Positions 46,228 through 57,389 are shown, counted from the stretch's first letter. The stretch is 64,000 bases of DNA from a bacterium (GCA_905221375.1 CAJNCY010000010.1:40287-104286), one strand, 5' to 3'. Program-made: numbers and translations. The notes: generated by a model not told the origin, from the letters alone.

Positions 46228-46707
46228 CTATTTATGATAGGGGGATCCCTGCTGAATCGTAAAAGCACGATAGATTTGTTCAGCAAGGACTAGTCTCATT
46301 AACTGATGGGGCAAGGTTAAACGACCAAAACTGACAGAAAGATTGGCTCTCTTTTTTACATCCTGTGCTAATCCCAGACTCCCTCCAATAATAAATGTAA
46401 GAGTAGAAAATCCTTTTATAGAAGCTTCTTCTAATTGTTTACTAAATTCTTCTGATGAGAAAGTTTTCCCTTCGATAGCCAACACAATAACGAAATCACG
46501 GTCACCAACTTTTGATAAAATTCTCTGCCCTTCTATTTCTAAAATCTTTTGATTTTCTGACTCACTGGCCTTATCTGGTGTTTTTTCATCTGCTAGCTCA
46601 ATCATTTCAAGCTTAGCAAATCGAGAAATTCGTTTTGAATACTCTGCAATACCATCTTTTAAATACTTTTCTTTCAGTTTCCCAACTGTTACAACTTTAA
46701 TTTTCAT
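46228..46707 (-). CDS. rlmH: 23S rRNA pseudouridine-1915 N3-methyltransferase
   Basis: A 159-residue SPOUT methyltransferase that modifies helix 69 of 23S rRNA. Visible motifs are [20 protein letters not shown] at the start, [10 protein letters not shown] (the SAM-binding knot) and [18 protein letters not shown] near the end. The ATG lies 6 bases after an extended -10 (TGT-TAGAAT, 46722-46714) with no Shine-Dalgarno. It is divergent from htrA. Confidence 0.96.
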   Translation of the reverse strand: MKIKVVTVGKLKEKYLKDGIAEYSKRISRFAKLEMIELADEKTPDKASESENQKILEIEGQRILSKVGDRDFVIVLAIEGKTFSSEEFSKQLEEASIKGFSTLTFIIGGSLGLAQDVKKRANLSVSFGRLTLPHQLMRLVLAEQIYRAFTIQQGSPYHK

Positions 46708-46713
46708 GAATCT

Positions 46714-46722
46714 ATTCTAACA
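46714..46722 (-). promoter_or_regulatory. extended -10 promoter of rlmH
   Basis: TGT-TAGAAT on the minus strand, ending 6 bases before the ATG. The transcript is probably leaderless. Confidence 0.6.
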
Positions 46723-46743
46723 TATTCTCTATTTTTTCACATC

Positions 46744-46807
46744 TTATTCACAAAACAAAAGGTTAATTTTAGCCGAGAAAACCACAGATTTTTGAAAGTT
46801 ATCCACA
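46744..46807. promoter_or_regulatory. DnaA boxes upstream of htrA
   Basis: TTATTCACA (46744-46752, one mismatch) and TTATCCACA (46799-46807, perfect) lie between rlmH and htrA, about 2.3 kb before dnaA. Confidence 0.75.
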
Positions 46808-46827
46808 ATCTGTGAAAAACTTTTATG

Positions 46828-46860
46828 TTTAAGTTATAATTAAGCTAGTCAGTTTATACT
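46828..46860 (+). promoter_or_regulatory. htrA promoter with CiaR direct repeat
   Basis: TTTAAG-N5-ATTAAG (46828-46844) matches the CiaR target. TATACT (46855-46860) is the -10, and the repeat covers the -35 position. Confidence 0.88.
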
Positions 46861-46868
46861 TTCAGTAA

Positions 46869-48071
<1,203 letters not shown>

Positions 48072-48079
48072 TTGACATC

Positions 48080-48101
48080 TATGTAAAGAAAGCTTTACAT
48101 A
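48080..48101. repeat. perfect inverted repeat between htrA and parB
   Basis: TATGTAAAG / CTTTACATA with an AAAG loop, just downstream of a TTGACA (48072-48077). No T tract follows. It could be an operator or an mRNA-processing stem. Confidence 0.45.
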
Positions 48102-48128
48102 AGAGAAAAGATGTGTTAGTGTAGAATC

Positions 48129-48887
48129 ATGGAAAAATTTGAAATGATTTCTATCACAGATATACAAAAAAATCCCTATCAACCTCGAAAAGAATTTGAT
48201 AAAGAAAAACTAGATGAACTAGCACAGTCTATCAAAGAAAATGGAGTCATTCAACCGATTATTGTTCGTCAATCTCCTGTTATTGGTTATGAAATCCTTG
48301 CAGGAGAAAGACGCTATCGGGCTTCACTTTTAGCTGGTCTAAGGTCTATCCCAGCTGTTGTTAAACAGCTTTCAGATCAAGAGATGATGGTCCAGTCCAT
48401 CATTGAAAATTTGCAAAGAGAAAATTTAAATCCAATAGAAGAAGCACGCGCCTATGAATCTCTTGTAGAGAAAGGATTTACCCATGCTGAAATTGCAGAT
48501 AAAATGGGCAAGTCTCGTCCATATATCAGCAACTCCATTCGTTTGCTTTCCTTGCCAGATGCTATCCTCTCAGAAGTAGAAAATGGCAAACTATCACAAG
48601 CTCATGCGCGTTCTCTAGTTGGGTTGAATAAGGAACAACAAGACTATTTCTTTCAACGAATTATAGAAGAAGACATTTCTGTAAGGAAGTTAGAAGCTCT
48701 TCTGACAGAGAAAAAACAAAAGAAACTGCAAAAAAATGATCATTTCATACAAAATGAAGAAGAACAGTTAAAAAAACTACTCGGATTAGATGTAGAGATT
48801 AAACTGTCTAAAAAAGATAGTGGAAAAATCATTATTTCTTTTTCAAATCAAGAAGAATACAGTAGAATTATCAACAGCCTGAAATAA
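48129..48887 (+). CDS. parB: ParB chromosome-partitioning protein
   Basis: A 252-residue CTP-dependent DNA clamp that loads at parS and recruits SMC. N-terminal CTPase motif ENGVIQPIIVR and GERRYRAS; HTH domain THAEIADKMGKSRPYISNSIRLL; C-terminal dimerisation domain. No parA lies beside it or anywhere in the window, which fits the known pneumococcal case. No clear Shine-Dalgarno precedes the ATG. A terminator overlaps its stop. Confidence 0.95.
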   Translation: MEKFEMISITDIQKNPYQPRKEFDKEKLDELAQSIKENGVIQPIIVRQSPVIGYEILAGERRYRASLLAGLRSIPAVVKQLSDQEMMVQSIIENLQRENLNPIEEARAYESLVEKGFTHAEIADKMGKSRPYISNSIRLLSLPDAILSEVENGKLSQAHARSLVGLNKEQQDYFFQRIIEEDISVRKLEALLTEKKQKKLQKNDHFIQNEEEQLKKLLGLDVEIKLSKKDSGKIIISFSNQEEYSRIINSLK

Positions 48888-48907
48888 GGCTGTTCTTTTA
48901 TTTTTTT
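48873..48907 (+). terminator. parB terminator
   Basis: AACAGCCT / AGGCTGTT followed by CTTTTATTTTTTT. Confidence 0.85.
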
Positions 48908-48918
48908 ATCTCACAAGG

Positions 48919-49034
48919 TTATCCACTATTTTTTTCAATAAAAAGCTTAATAAATCAATAGTTTCTGCTTTTATCCCCAACCTGTGGATAAAACTTGGTA
49001 ACATTGTGGATTATTTTTCACAGCTTGTGGAAAA
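48919..49034 (+). promoter_or_regulatory. oriC part 1: DnaA boxes upstream of dnaA
   Basis: Five boxes: TTATCCACT (48919-48927), TTATCCCCA (48971-48979), and reverse TGTGGATAA (48983-48991, perfect), TGTGGATTA (49005-49013) and TGTGGAAAA (49026-49034). The last overlaps the -35 region of the dnaA promoter. Confidence 0.92.
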
Positions 49035-49047
49035 TTCTTGTTCTCTA

Positions 49048-49056
49048 TGGTAAAAT
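49048..49056 (+). promoter_or_regulatory. dnaA promoter (extended -10)
   Basis: TGG-TAAAAT with a DnaA box immediately upstream at the -35 position, implying autoregulation. Confidence 0.65.
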
Positions 49057-49099
49057 AGGTCTAGTATTAAACTTTTAAATAGTAAAGGAGGAGAAAGGA

Positions 49100-50461
49100 T
49101 TGAAAGAAAAACAATTTTGGAATCGTATCTTAGAATTTGCTCAAGAAAGACTGACTCGATCCATGTATGATTTCTATGCTATTCAAGCTGAACTCATTAA
49201 GGTAGAGGAAAATGTTGCCACTATATTTTTACCACGATCTGAAATGGAAATGGTCTGGGAAAAACAACTAAAAGATATTATTGTCGTTGCTGGATTTGAA
49301 ATTTATGATGCTGAGATTACTCCCCACTATATTTTCACCAAACCTCAAGATACGACTATCTCACAAGTTGAAGAAGCTACAAATTCAACTCTTTATGATT
49401 ATAGTCCAAAGTTAGCATCTATTCCTTATTCAGATACTGGGTTAAAAGAAAAGTATACCTTTGATAATTTTATTCAAGGGGATGGAAATGTTTGGGCAGT
49501 ATCAGCCGCTTTAGCTGTCTCTGAAGATTTAGCTCTGACCTATAACCCTCTTTTTATCTATGGAGGACCTGGGCTTGGTAAGACTCATCTGTTAAACGCT
49601 ATTGGAAATGAAATTCTAAAAAATATTCCAAATGCGCGTGTCAAATACATACCTGCTGAAAGCTTTATTAATGACTTTCTTGATCACCTAAGACTTGGGG
49701 AAATGGAAAAATTTAAAAAAACCTATCGTAGTCTTGATCTTTTGTTAATCGATGATATCCAGTCACTCAGCGGAAAAAAAGTCGCAACTCAGGAAGAATT
49801 TTTCAATACCTTTAACGCCCTTCATGACAAGCAAAAACAGATTGTCCTAACCAGTGATCGTAGTCCAAAACATCTAGAAGGGCTCGAGGAGAGGCTTGTC
49901 ACGCGCTTTAGTTGGGGATTGACACAAACTATCACACCCCCTGACTTTGAAACACGTATTGCCATTTTACAAAGTAAAACGGAACATTTAGGCTACAATT
50001 TCCAAAGTGATACTCTAGAATACCTAGCTGGGCAATTTGATTCAAATGTTCGAGATCTTGAGGGAGCTATCAACGATATCACTTTAATTGCCAGAGTAAA
50101 AAAAATCAAGGATATCACTATTGATATTGCTGCAGAAGCTATTAGAGCTCGCAAACAAGATGTTAGCCAAATGCTCGTCATCCCAATTGACAAAATCCAA
50201 AATGAAGTTGGTAACTTTTATGGTGTTAGCGTCAAAGAAATGAAGGGAAGCAGACGCCTTCAAAATATCGTTTTGGCCCGTCAAGTAGCCATGTATTTAT
50301 CTAGAGAACTAACAGATAATAGTCTTCCAAAAATTGGGAAGGAATTTGGTGGAAAAGATCATACAACAGTCATTCATGCCCATGCAAAAATTAAATCTTT
50401 GATTGATGAAGACGATAATTTACGTTTAGAAATTGAATCCATCAAAAAGAAAATTAAATAA
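49100..50461 (+). CDS. dnaA: chromosomal replication initiator DnaA
   Basis: A 453-residue AAA+ initiator. Domain I (1-80), linker, AAA+ domain with Walker [10 protein letters not shown] (about 154-162), Walker B LLLIDDIQ, and domain IV with the DnaA signature [15 protein letters not shown] near the C-terminus. The start is a TTG at 49100 with GGAGGAG upstream; no ATG fits the family start ([17 protein letters not shown]). DnaA boxes lie on both sides. Confidence 0.97.
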   Translation: MKEKQFWNRILEFAQERLTRSMYDFYAIQAELIKVEENVATIFLPRSEMEMVWEKQLKDIIVVAGFEIYDAEITPHYIFTKPQDTTISQVEEATNSTLYDYSPKLASIPYSDTGLKEKYTFDNFIQGDGNVWAVSAALAVSEDLALTYNPLFIYGGPGLGKTHLLNAIGNEILKNIPNARVKYIPAESFINDFLDHLRLGEMEKFKKTYRSLDLLLIDDIQSLSGKKVATQEEFFNTFNALHDKQKQIVLTSDRSPKHLEGLEERLVTRFSWGLTQTITPPDFETRIAILQSKTEHLGYNFQSDTLEYLAGQFDSNVRDLEGAINDITLIARVKKIKDITIDIAAEAIRARKQDVSQMLVIPIDKIQNEVGNFYGVSVKEMKGSRRLQNIVLARQVAMYLSRELTDNSLPKIGKEFGGKDHTTVIHAHAKIKSLIDEDDNLRLEIESIKKKIK

Positions 50462-50463
50462 CT

Positions 50464-50584
50464 TGTGGATAACTTTTACTTTATTATCTTTTTTATCCAC
50501 ATTTTTTAAACAAGCCAAAAAACTTGATATGACTTGTTTAAAGTCTGTTTTCCACAGATTTCACAGACTCTATTATTACTATTA
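50464..50584 (+). promoter_or_regulatory. oriC part 2: DnaA boxes and DnaA-trio-like tract
   Basis: TGTGGATAA (50464-50472, perfect reverse), TTATCCACA (50493-50501, perfect), TTTTCCACA (50548-50556). Then CTATTATTACTATTA (50570-50584), which on the minus strand reads TAA-TAG-TAA-TAA-TAG-like triplets ending toward the last box, the orientation of Bacillus DnaA-trios. This is the likely unwinding site. Confidence 0.75.
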
Positions 50585-50619
50585 TCCTTCTAATACTAAA
50601 AATAAATAAAGGAGAATCC

Positions 50620-51756
50620 ATGATTCATTTTTCAATTAATAAAAATTTATTTCTACAAGCATTAAATATTACTAAGAGAGCTATTAGTTCTAAAAATGCC
50701 ATTCCTATTTTATCAACTGTCAAAATTGACGTAACCAATGAAGGTGTTACTTTAATTGGTTCAAATGGTCAAATTTCAATTGAAAATTTTATTTCTCAAA
50801 AAAATGAAGATGCTGGTCTATTAATTACTTCTTTAGGTTCGATCCTTCTTGAAGCTTCTTTCTTTATCAATGTTGTATCTAGTCTTCCAGATGTAACTCT
50901 TGATTTTAAAGAAATTGAACAAAATCAAATTGTTTTAACTAGCGGCAAATCAGAAATTACCTTAAAAGGAAAAGATAGCGAACAGTACCCACGAATCCAA
51001 GAAATTTCAGCAAGCACTCCTTTAGTTCTTGAAACAAAATTACTCAAGAAAATTATCAATGAAACAGCATTTGCTGCAAGTACACAAGAAAGTCGTCCAA
51101 TTTTGACAGGTGTTCATTTTGTATTGAGTCAACACAAAGAGTTAAAAACAGTGGCAACAGACTCTCATCGTTTAAGCCAGAAAAAATTAACGCTTGAGAA
51201 AAATAGTGATGATTTTGATGTCGTGATTCCTAGCCGTTCTCTACGCGAATTTTCAGCGGTATTTACAGATGATATCGAAACTGTAGAGATTTTCTTTGCC
51301 AATAACCAAATCCTCTTTAGAAGCGAAAATATTAGCTTTTATACACGTTTGTTAGAAGGTAACTATCCTGATACAGATCGTTTGATTCCAACAGACTTTA
51401 ACACTACAATTACTTTTGATGTTGTAAACTTGCGTCAGTCAATGGAACGTGCTCGTCTTTTATCAAGTGCGACTCAAAATGGTACTGTGAAGCTTGAAAT
51501 TAAAGGTGGGGTTGTTAGCGCCCATGTTCATTCTCCAGAAGTTGGTAAAGTAAACGAAGAAATCGATACTGATCAGGTGACTGGTGAAGATTTGACTATT
51601 AGTTTCAACCCAACTTACTTGATTGATTCTCTTAAAGCTTTAAATAGCGAAAAAGTGACTATTAGTTTTATCTCAGCTGTTCGTCCATTTACTCTTGTGC
51701 CAGCAGACACTGATGAGGACTTCATGCAGCTCATTACACCAGTTCGTACAAATTAA
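50620..51756 (+). CDS. dnaN: DNA polymerase III sliding clamp (beta)
   Basis: A 378-residue clamp that tethers Pol III. Three repeated beta domains are present; the start MIHFSINKNLFLQALNITKRAIS and the end FMQLITPVRTN match the family, including the hydrophobic pocket region. AAAGGAG precedes the ATG. It follows dnaA by 158 bases that contain oriC part 2. A terminator follows. Confidence 0.97.
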   Translation: MIHFSINKNLFLQALNITKRAISSKNAIPILSTVKIDVTNEGVTLIGSNGQISIENFISQKNEDAGLLITSLGSILLEASFFINVVSSLPDVTLDFKEIEQNQIVLTSGKSEITLKGKDSEQYPRIQEISASTPLVLETKLLKKIINETAFAASTQESRPILTGVHFVLSQHKELKTVATDSHRLSQKKLTLEKNSDDFDVVIPSRSLREFSAVFTDDIETVEIFFANNQILFRSENISFYTRLLEGNYPDTDRLIPTDFNTTITFDVVNLRQSMERARLLSSATQNGTVKLEIKGGVVSAHVHSPEVGKVNEEIDTDQVTGEDLTISFNPTYLIDSLKALNSEKVTISFISAVRPFTLVPADTDEDFMQLITPVRTN

Positions 51757-51759
51757 GTG

Positions 51760-51789
51760 AAAGAGGTTGAGCCTAGCTCGCCTCTTTTA
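51760..51789 (+). terminator. dnaN terminator
   Basis: AAGAGG..GAGC / GCTC..CCTCTTTT bipartite stem just after the dnaN stop. Confidence 0.75.
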
Positions 51790-51792
51790 TGA

Positions 51793-51798
51793 TATAAT
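51793..51798 (+). promoter_or_regulatory. -10 element of the DUF951 gene
   Basis: TATAAT 22 bases before the chosen ATG at 51821. It supports that start over the longer frame at 51767. Confidence 0.55.
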
Positions 51799-51820
51799 CG
51801 AAAAAGAAAAGGAGAGTAGT

Positions 51821-52015
51821 ATGTATCAAGTTGGAAATTTTGTTGAAATGAAAAAACCACATGCTTGCACCATCAAGTCAACAGGTAAAAAGGCCAATCG
51901 TTGGGAAATTACACGTGTAGGAGCAGATATCAAAATAAAATGTAGCAATTGTGACCATGTTGTCATGATGGGACGCTATGATTTTGATCGAAAAATGAAT
52001 AAAATTATTGACTAA
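51821..52015 (+). CDS. DUF951 family small protein
   Basis: A 64-residue protein with a zinc-ribbon-like CSNCDHVVMM near its middle and an upstream lone Cys (HACTIK). The start at 51821 is taken because AGGAGAG precedes it and MYQVGNFVEMKKPH is the family start. The gene is conserved between dnaN and ychF in streptococci. The family has been linked to S1-like or mechanosensitive-channel neighbours, but its function is not known. Confidence 0.85.
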   Translation: MYQVGNFVEMKKPHACTIKSTGKKANRWEITRVGADIKIKCSNCDHVVMMGRYDFDRKMNKIID

Positions 52016-52054
52016 GAACCCTTAGTTAGAGGGTTAGCAAGTTTTCCCTTTTTG

Positions 52055-52063
52055 TGTTATAAT
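52055..52063 (+). promoter_or_regulatory. extended -10 promoter of ychF
   Basis: TGT-TATAAT, 37 bases before the ychF ATG. Confidence 0.65.
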
Positions 52064-52099
52064 ATTAGGGATTGAAATGAAAACGGAGAATGAAAAAAT

Positions 52100-53215
52100 A
52101 TGGCTTTAACAGCAGGTATCGTTGGTTTGCCAAACGTTGGTAAATCAACACTATTTAATGCAATTACAAAAGCAGGAGCAGAGGCAGCGAACTACCCATT
52201 TGCAACGATTGACCCAAACGTTGGAATGGTAGAAGTTCCAGATGAACGCCTACAAAAACTAACTGAAATGATTACTCCTAAAAAGACAGTTCCAACAACA
52301 TTTGAATTTACAGATATTGCAGGGATTGTAAAAGGAGCTTCAAAAGGAGAAGGACTAGGGAATAAATTCTTGGCCAATATCCGTGAAGTAGATGCGATTG
52401 TTCATGTAGTTCGTGCTTTTGATGATGAAAATGTTATGCGTGAACAAGGACGTGAAGACGCCTTTGTAGATCCACTTGCAGATATTGATACAATTAATCT
52501 GGAATTGATTCTTGCTGACTTAGAATCAGTGAACAAACGATATGCGCGTGTAGAAAAGATGGCACGTACGCAAAAAGATAAGGAATCAGTAGCAGAGTTT
52601 AATGTTCTTCAAAAAATTAAACCAGTCCTTGAAGATGGGAAATCAGCTCGAACTATTGAATTTACAGATGAAGAACAAAAGGTTGTAAAAGGTCTCTTCC
52701 TTTTGACGACTAAACCAGTTCTTTATGTAGCGAATGTAGATGAAGATGTAGTTTCAGATCCAGATTCTATCGACTATGTCAAACAAATTCGTGAATTTGC
52801 AGCTACAGAAAATGCTGAAGTAGTCGTTATTTCTGCGCGTGCTGAGGAAGAAATTTCTGAGTTAGACGATGAAGACAAGCAAGAATTTCTTGAAGCACTT
52901 GGATTGACAGAATCAGGCGTTGACAAGTTGACTCGTGCAGCTTATCACTTACTTGGACTTGGAACTTACTTCACAGCTGGTGAAAAAGAAGTTCGTGCTT
53001 GGACCTTCAAACGTGGTATGAAGGCTCCACAAGCAGCTGGTATTATTCACTCAGACTTTGAAAAAGGCTTTATTCGTGCAGTAACCATGTCATATGAGGA
53101 TCTAGTAAAATACGGATCTGAAAAGGCCGTAAAAGAAGCTGGACGTTTGCGTGAAGAAGGAAAAGAATATATCGTCCAAGACGGCGATATCATGGAATTC
53201 CGCTTTAATGTCTAA
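52100..53215 (+). CDS. ychF: redox-regulated ATPase YchF
   Basis: A 371-residue Obg-family P-loop protein that binds ATP rather than GTP and associates with ribosomes. G1 is GLPNVGKST, the G3 motif DIAGIVKGA is present, and the C-terminal TGS domain (about 285-365) holds [21 protein letters not shown]. Length is normal. It is a single-gene unit. Confidence 0.95.
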   Translation: MALTAGIVGLPNVGKSTLFNAITKAGAEAANYPFATIDPNVGMVEVPDERLQKLTEMITPKKTVPTTFEFTDIAGIVKGASKGEGLGNKFLANIREVDAIVHVVRAFDDENVMREQGREDAFVDPLADIDTINLELILADLESVNKRYARVEKMARTQKDKESVAEFNVLQKIKPVLEDGKSARTIEFTDEEQKVVKGLFLLTTKPVLYVANVDEDVVSDPDSIDYVKQIREFAATENAEVVVISARAEEEISELDDEDKQEFLEALGLTESGVDKLTRAAYHLLGLGTYFTAGEKEVRAWTFKRGMKAPQAAGIIHSDFEKGFIRAVTMSYEDLVKYGSEKAVKEAGRLREEGKEYIVQDGDIMEFRFNV

Positions 53216-53237
53216 AAAATTTAATGAATAGTATCAA

Positions 53238-53276
53238 TTAGGTTGGAAAAAAATTCCAACCCTTTTGGCTTTTGAA
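53238..53276 (+). terminator. ychF terminator
   Basis: GGTTGGAAT / ATTCCAACC followed by CTTTTGGCTTTT. Confidence 0.75.
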
Positions 53277-53287
53277 AGGAAAAATAA

Positions 53288-53857
53288 ATGACAAAATTAC
53301 TTGTAGGCTTGGGAAATCCAGGAGATAAATATTTTGAAACAAAACATAATGTTGGCTTTATGTTGATTGACCAACTAGCTAAGAAACAGAATGTCACTTT
53401 TACACACGATAAGATATTTCAAGCTGACCTAGCATCTTTTTTCTTCAATGGAGAAAAAATTTATCTTGTCAAACCAACGACATTTATGAATGAAAGTGGA
53501 AAAGCTGTTCATGCTTTATTGACTTACTATGGTTTGGATATTGAAGATTTACTCATCATTTACGATGATCTTGATATGGAAGTTGGAAAGATTCGTTTAA
53601 GAGCAAAGGGGTCAGCAGGTGGACATAATGGTATCAAGTCTATTATTCAACATATTGGAACCCAGGCTTTTAATCGTGTTAAAATTGGAATTGGAAGACC
53701 AAAAAATGGCATGTCAGTTGTTAACCATGTTTTGAGTACCTTTGACAAGGATGATTATATTGGTATTTTACAGTCTATTGACAAGGTTGACGATGCTGTA
53801 AATCACTATTTACAAGAGAAAAATTTTGAAAAAACGATGCAGAGGTATAACGGATAA
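53288..53857 (+). CDS. pth: peptidyl-tRNA hydrolase
   Basis: A 189-residue enzyme that recycles peptidyl-tRNA released from stalled ribosomes. The catalytic His is in the KHNVGFM motif near residue 20, and [13 protein letters not shown] and [12 protein letters not shown] are conserved. AAAGGA precedes the ATG. mfd starts directly after its stop. Confidence 0.96.
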   Translation: MTKLLVGLGNPGDKYFETKHNVGFMLIDQLAKKQNVTFTHDKIFQADLASFFFNGEKIYLVKPTTFMNESGKAVHALLTYYGLDIEDLLIIYDDLDMEVGKIRLRAKGSAGGHNGIKSIIQHIGTQAFNRVKIGIGRPKNGMSVVNHVLSTFDKDDYIGILQSIDKVDDAVNHYLQEKNFEKTMQRYNG

Positions 53858-56800
53858 ATGGTATCCTTATTAGATTTATTCTCAGAAAATGATCAGATTA
53901 AAAAATGGCATCAAAATCTGACAGATAAGAAAAGACAATTAATGTTAGGCTTGTCAACTTCTACAAAAGCTTTAGCAATTGCTAGTAGTTTGAGACAGGA
54001 AGATAAGATTGTGTTATTGACGTCAACTTATGGAGAAGCAGAAGGACTTGTTAGTGATCTTATCTCTATCTTGGGTGAGGAACTGGTCTATCCATTTTTG
54101 GTAGATGACTCCCCTATGGTCGAGTTTTTGATGTCTTCACAAGAAAAAATCATTTCACGGGTTGAAGCCTTACGTTTTTTGACTGATTCATCTAAGAAAG
54201 GGATTTTAGTTTGTAATATCGCAGCAAGTCGATTGTTTTTACCTTCTCCGACTGGATTTAAAGAAAGCATTATAAAAATTGCAGTTGGTGAAGAATATGA
54301 CCAACACGCACTTATCCATCAGTTAAAAGAGATAGGCTATCGAAAAGTTACTCAAGTACAAACTCAGGGCGAATTTAGTCTGCGAGGAGATATTTTAGAT
54401 ATTTTTGAAATATCCCAGTTAGAACCTTGCCGAATTGAGTTTTTTGGTGATGAAATTGATGGTATTAGGTCATTTGAAGTAGAAACACAATTATCGAAAG
54501 AAAATCAGACAGAACTCACTATCTTTCCAGCTAGTGATATGCTTTTGAGAGAAAAAGATTATCAACGAGGTCGGTCAGCTTTAGAAAAACAAATTTCAAA
54601 AACGTTATCACCTATTTTAAAATCATACTTAGAAGAAATTTTTTCAAGTTTTCACCAAAAACAAATTCATTCTGATTCCCGGAAATTTTTATCTTTGTGT
54701 TATGACAAGACATGGACTATTTTTGATTATATTGAAAAAGACATACCAATATTCTTTGATGATTATCAGAAATTGATGAATCAGTATGAAGTCTTTGAAA
54801 GGGAGTTAGCACAATACTTTACAGAAGAATTACAGAACAGTAAAGCATTTTCTGATATGCAGTATTTTGCTGATATTGAACAAATCTATAAAAAACAAAG
54901 TCCAGTGACCTTTTTCTCTAATCTTCAAAAGGGGCTAGGAAATCTCAAGTTTGACCAAATTTATCAATTTAATCAATATCCTATGCAGGAGTTTTTCAAT
55001 CAGTTTTCTTTTCTAAAAGAAGAAATTGAACGATACAAAAAAATGGATTACACTATTATTCTGCAATCTAGCAATTCAATGGGAAGTAAGGCATTGGAGG
55101 ATATGTTAGAGGAATATCAGATTAAATTGGATTTCAGAGATAAGTCAAGAATCTGTCAACAATCTGTAAACTTAATTGAGGGTAACCTAAGACATGGTTT
55201 TCATTTTGTAGATGAAAAAATTCTGGTGATTACTGAACATGAGATTTTTCAAAAGAAATTAAAACGTCGTTTTCGAAGACAACATGTTTCAAATGCAGAG
55301 CGCTTAAAAGATTATAATGAACTTGAAAAAGGAGACTACGTTGTTCACCACATTCATGGAATTGGTCAATACCTAGGAATTGAAACCATTGAAATCAAAG
55401 GGATTCACCGCGATTATGTTAGCGTCCAATACCAAAATGGTGATCAAATTTCTATCCCAGTAGAACAGATTCATCTACTGTCTAAATATATTTCAAGTGA
55501 TGGGAAAGCTCCAAAACTCAATAAATTAAATGATGGTCATTTTAAAAAAGCCAAGCAAAAAGTTAAGAACCAGGTAGAGGATATAGCAGACGATTTAATC
55601 AAACTCTATTCTGAGCGTAGTCAGTTGAAGGGCTTTGCTTTCTCAGCTGATGATGAAGAGCAAGATGCTTTTGATGATGCTTTTCCTTATGTTGAAACGG
55701 ATGATCAACTTCGTAGTATCGAGGAAATCAAGAGAGATATGCAGAATTCTCAACCAATGGATCGACTTTTAGTTGGGGATGTTGGTTTTGGAAAGACTGA
55801 AGTTGCAATGCGTGCAGCCTTTAAGGCTGTCAATGATAACAAACAGGTTGTCGTTCTAGTTCCTACGACAGTTTTAGCGCAACAGCACTACACGAATTTT
55901 AAGGAAAGATTCCAAAATTTTGCTGTTAATATTGATGTGTTGAGTCGCTTTAGAAGTAAAAAAGAGCAGACTGAAACACTTGAAAAATTGAAAAAGGGTC
56001 AAGTTGATATTTTGATTGGAACCCATCGTGTTTTGTCAAAAGATGTTGTGTTTGCTGATTTGGGCTTGATGATTATTGATGAAGAACAACGATTTGGTGT
56101 CAAGCATAAGGAAACCTTGAAAGAACTGAAAAAACAAGTGGATGTCCTGACCTTGACAGCAACGCCAATCCCTCGTACCCTCCATATGTCTATGCTGGGA
56201 ATCAGAGATTTGTCTGTTATTGAAACTCCGCCGACTAATCGTTATCCAGTGCAAACCTATGTTTTGGAAAAGAATGAGAGTGTCATTCGTGATGCTGTTT
56301 TGCGTGAAATGGAGCGTGGAGGTCAAGTTTACTATCTTTACAATAAAGTTGACACGATTGACCAGAAGGTTTCAGAATTACAGGAGTTAATTCCAGAGGC
56401 TTCGATTGGTTATGTTCATGGTCGCATGAGTGAAATCCAGTTGGAAAATACTCTATTAGACTTTATTGAGGGACAATACGATATCTTGGTGACGACTACC
56501 ATTATTGAGACAGGGGTGGACATTCCAAATGCCAATACTTTATTTATTGAAAATGCGGACCATATGGGCTTGTCAACCTTGTATCAGTTAAGAGGAAGAG
56601 TAGGTCGTAGTAATCGTATTGCTTATGCCTATCTCATGTATCGTCCAGAAAAATCAATTAGTGAAGTCTCTGAGAAGAGATTAGAAGCCATCAAAGGATT
56701 TACAGAATTGGGATCCGGATTTAAGATTGCTATGCGAGATCTTTCGATTCGTGGAGCAGGGAATCTCCTAGGAAAATCCCAGTCTGGTTTCATTGATTCT

Positions 56801-57361
56801 GTTGGTTTTGAATTGTATTCGCAGTTACTAGAGGAAGCTATTGCTAAACGAAACGGGAATGCTAATACAAGAACCAAAGGGAATGCCGAATTGATTTTAC
56901 AAATTGATGCTTATCTTCCTGATACTTATATTTCTGATCAACGACATAAGATTGAAATTTACAAGAAAATTCGTCAAATTGACAACCGTGTCAATTATGA
57001 AGAGTTACAAGAAGAGTTGATGGACCGCTTTGGAGAATACCCAGATGTAGTAGCCTATCTTTTAGAGATTGGTTTGGTCAAATCATATTTGGACAAGGTC
57101 TTTGTTCAACGTGTGGAAAGAAAAGAAAATAAGATTACAGTTCAATTTGAAAAAGTCACCCAACGACTGTTTTTGGCTCAAGATTATTTTAAAGCTTTAT
57201 CCGCAACGAACTTAAAAGCAGGCATCGCTGAGAATAAGGGATTAATGGAGCTTGTGTTTGATGTCCAAAATAAGAAAGATTATGAAATTTTAGAAGGTCT
57301 GATAATTTTTGGAGAAAGTTTATTAGAGATAAAAGAGTCGAAGGAAGAAAATGCCATTTGA
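53858..57361 (+). CDS. mfd: transcription-repair coupling factor Mfd
   Basis: A 1167-residue translocase that removes RNA polymerase stalled at lesions and recruits UvrA. Domains in order: UvrB-like region (1-350), RNA polymerase interaction domain near residue 490 (LEKGDYVVHHIHGIGQYLG), DNA translocase with Walker A GDVGFGKTEVA and DEEQRFG box (about 640-800), RRVGRS arginine-finger region, and a C-terminal UvrA-binding-like domain. It starts immediately after pth. Confidence 0.97.
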   Translation: MVSLLDLFSENDQIKKWHQNLTDKKRQLMLGLSTSTKALAIASSLRQEDKIVLLTSTYGEAEGLVSDLISILGEELVYPFLVDDSPMVEFLMSSQEKIISRVEALRFLTDSSKKGILVCNIAASRLFLPSPTGFKESIIKIAVGEEYDQHALIHQLKEIGYRKVTQVQTQGEFSLRGDILDIFEISQLEPCRIEFFGDEIDGIRSFEVETQLSKENQTELTIFPASDMLLREKDYQRGRSALEKQISKTLSPILKSYLEEIFSSFHQKQIHSDSRKFLSLCYDKTWTIFDYIEKDIPIFFDDYQKLMNQYEVFERELAQYFTEELQNSKAFSDMQYFADIEQIYKKQSPVTFFSNLQKGLGNLKFDQIYQFNQYPMQEFFNQFSFLKEEIERYKKMDYTIILQSSNSMGSKALEDMLEEYQIKLDFRDKSRICQQSVNLIEGNLRHGFHFVDEKILVITEHEIFQKKLKRRFRRQHVSNAERLKDYNELEKGDYVVHHIHGIGQYLGIETIEIKGIHRDYVSVQYQNGDQISIPVEQIHLLSKYISSDGKAPKLNKLNDGHFKKAKQKVKNQVEDIADDLIKLYSERSQLKGFAFSADDEEQDAFDDAFPYVETDDQLRSIEEIKRDMQNSQPMDRLLVGDVGFGKTEVAMRAAFKAVNDNKQVVVLVPTTVLAQQHYTNFKERFQNFAVNIDVLSRFRSKKEQTETLEKLKKGQVDILIGTHRVLSKDVVFADLGLMIIDEEQRFGVKHKETLKELKKQVDVLTLTATPIPRTLHMSMLGIRDLSVIETPPTNRYPVQTYVLEKNESVIRDAVLREMERGGQVYYLYNKVDTIDQKVSELQELIPEASIGYVHGRMSEIQLENTLLDFIEGQYDILVTTTIIETGVDIPNANTLFIENADHMGLSTLYQLRGRVGRSNRIAYAYLMYRPEKSISEVSEKRLEAIKGFTELGSGFKIAMRDLSIRGAGNLLGKSQSGFIDSVGFELYSQLLEEAIAKRNGNANTRTKGNAELILQIDAYLPDTYISDQRHKIEIYKKIRQIDNRVNYEELQEELMDRFGEYPDVVAYLLEIGLVKSYLDKVFVQRVERKENKITVQFEKVTQRLFLAQDYFKALSATNLKAGIAENKGLMELVFDVQNKKDYEILEGLIIFGESLLEIKESKEENAI

Positions 57362-57389
57362 TATTTTTCTTCTATAAAATAGATAAAAA

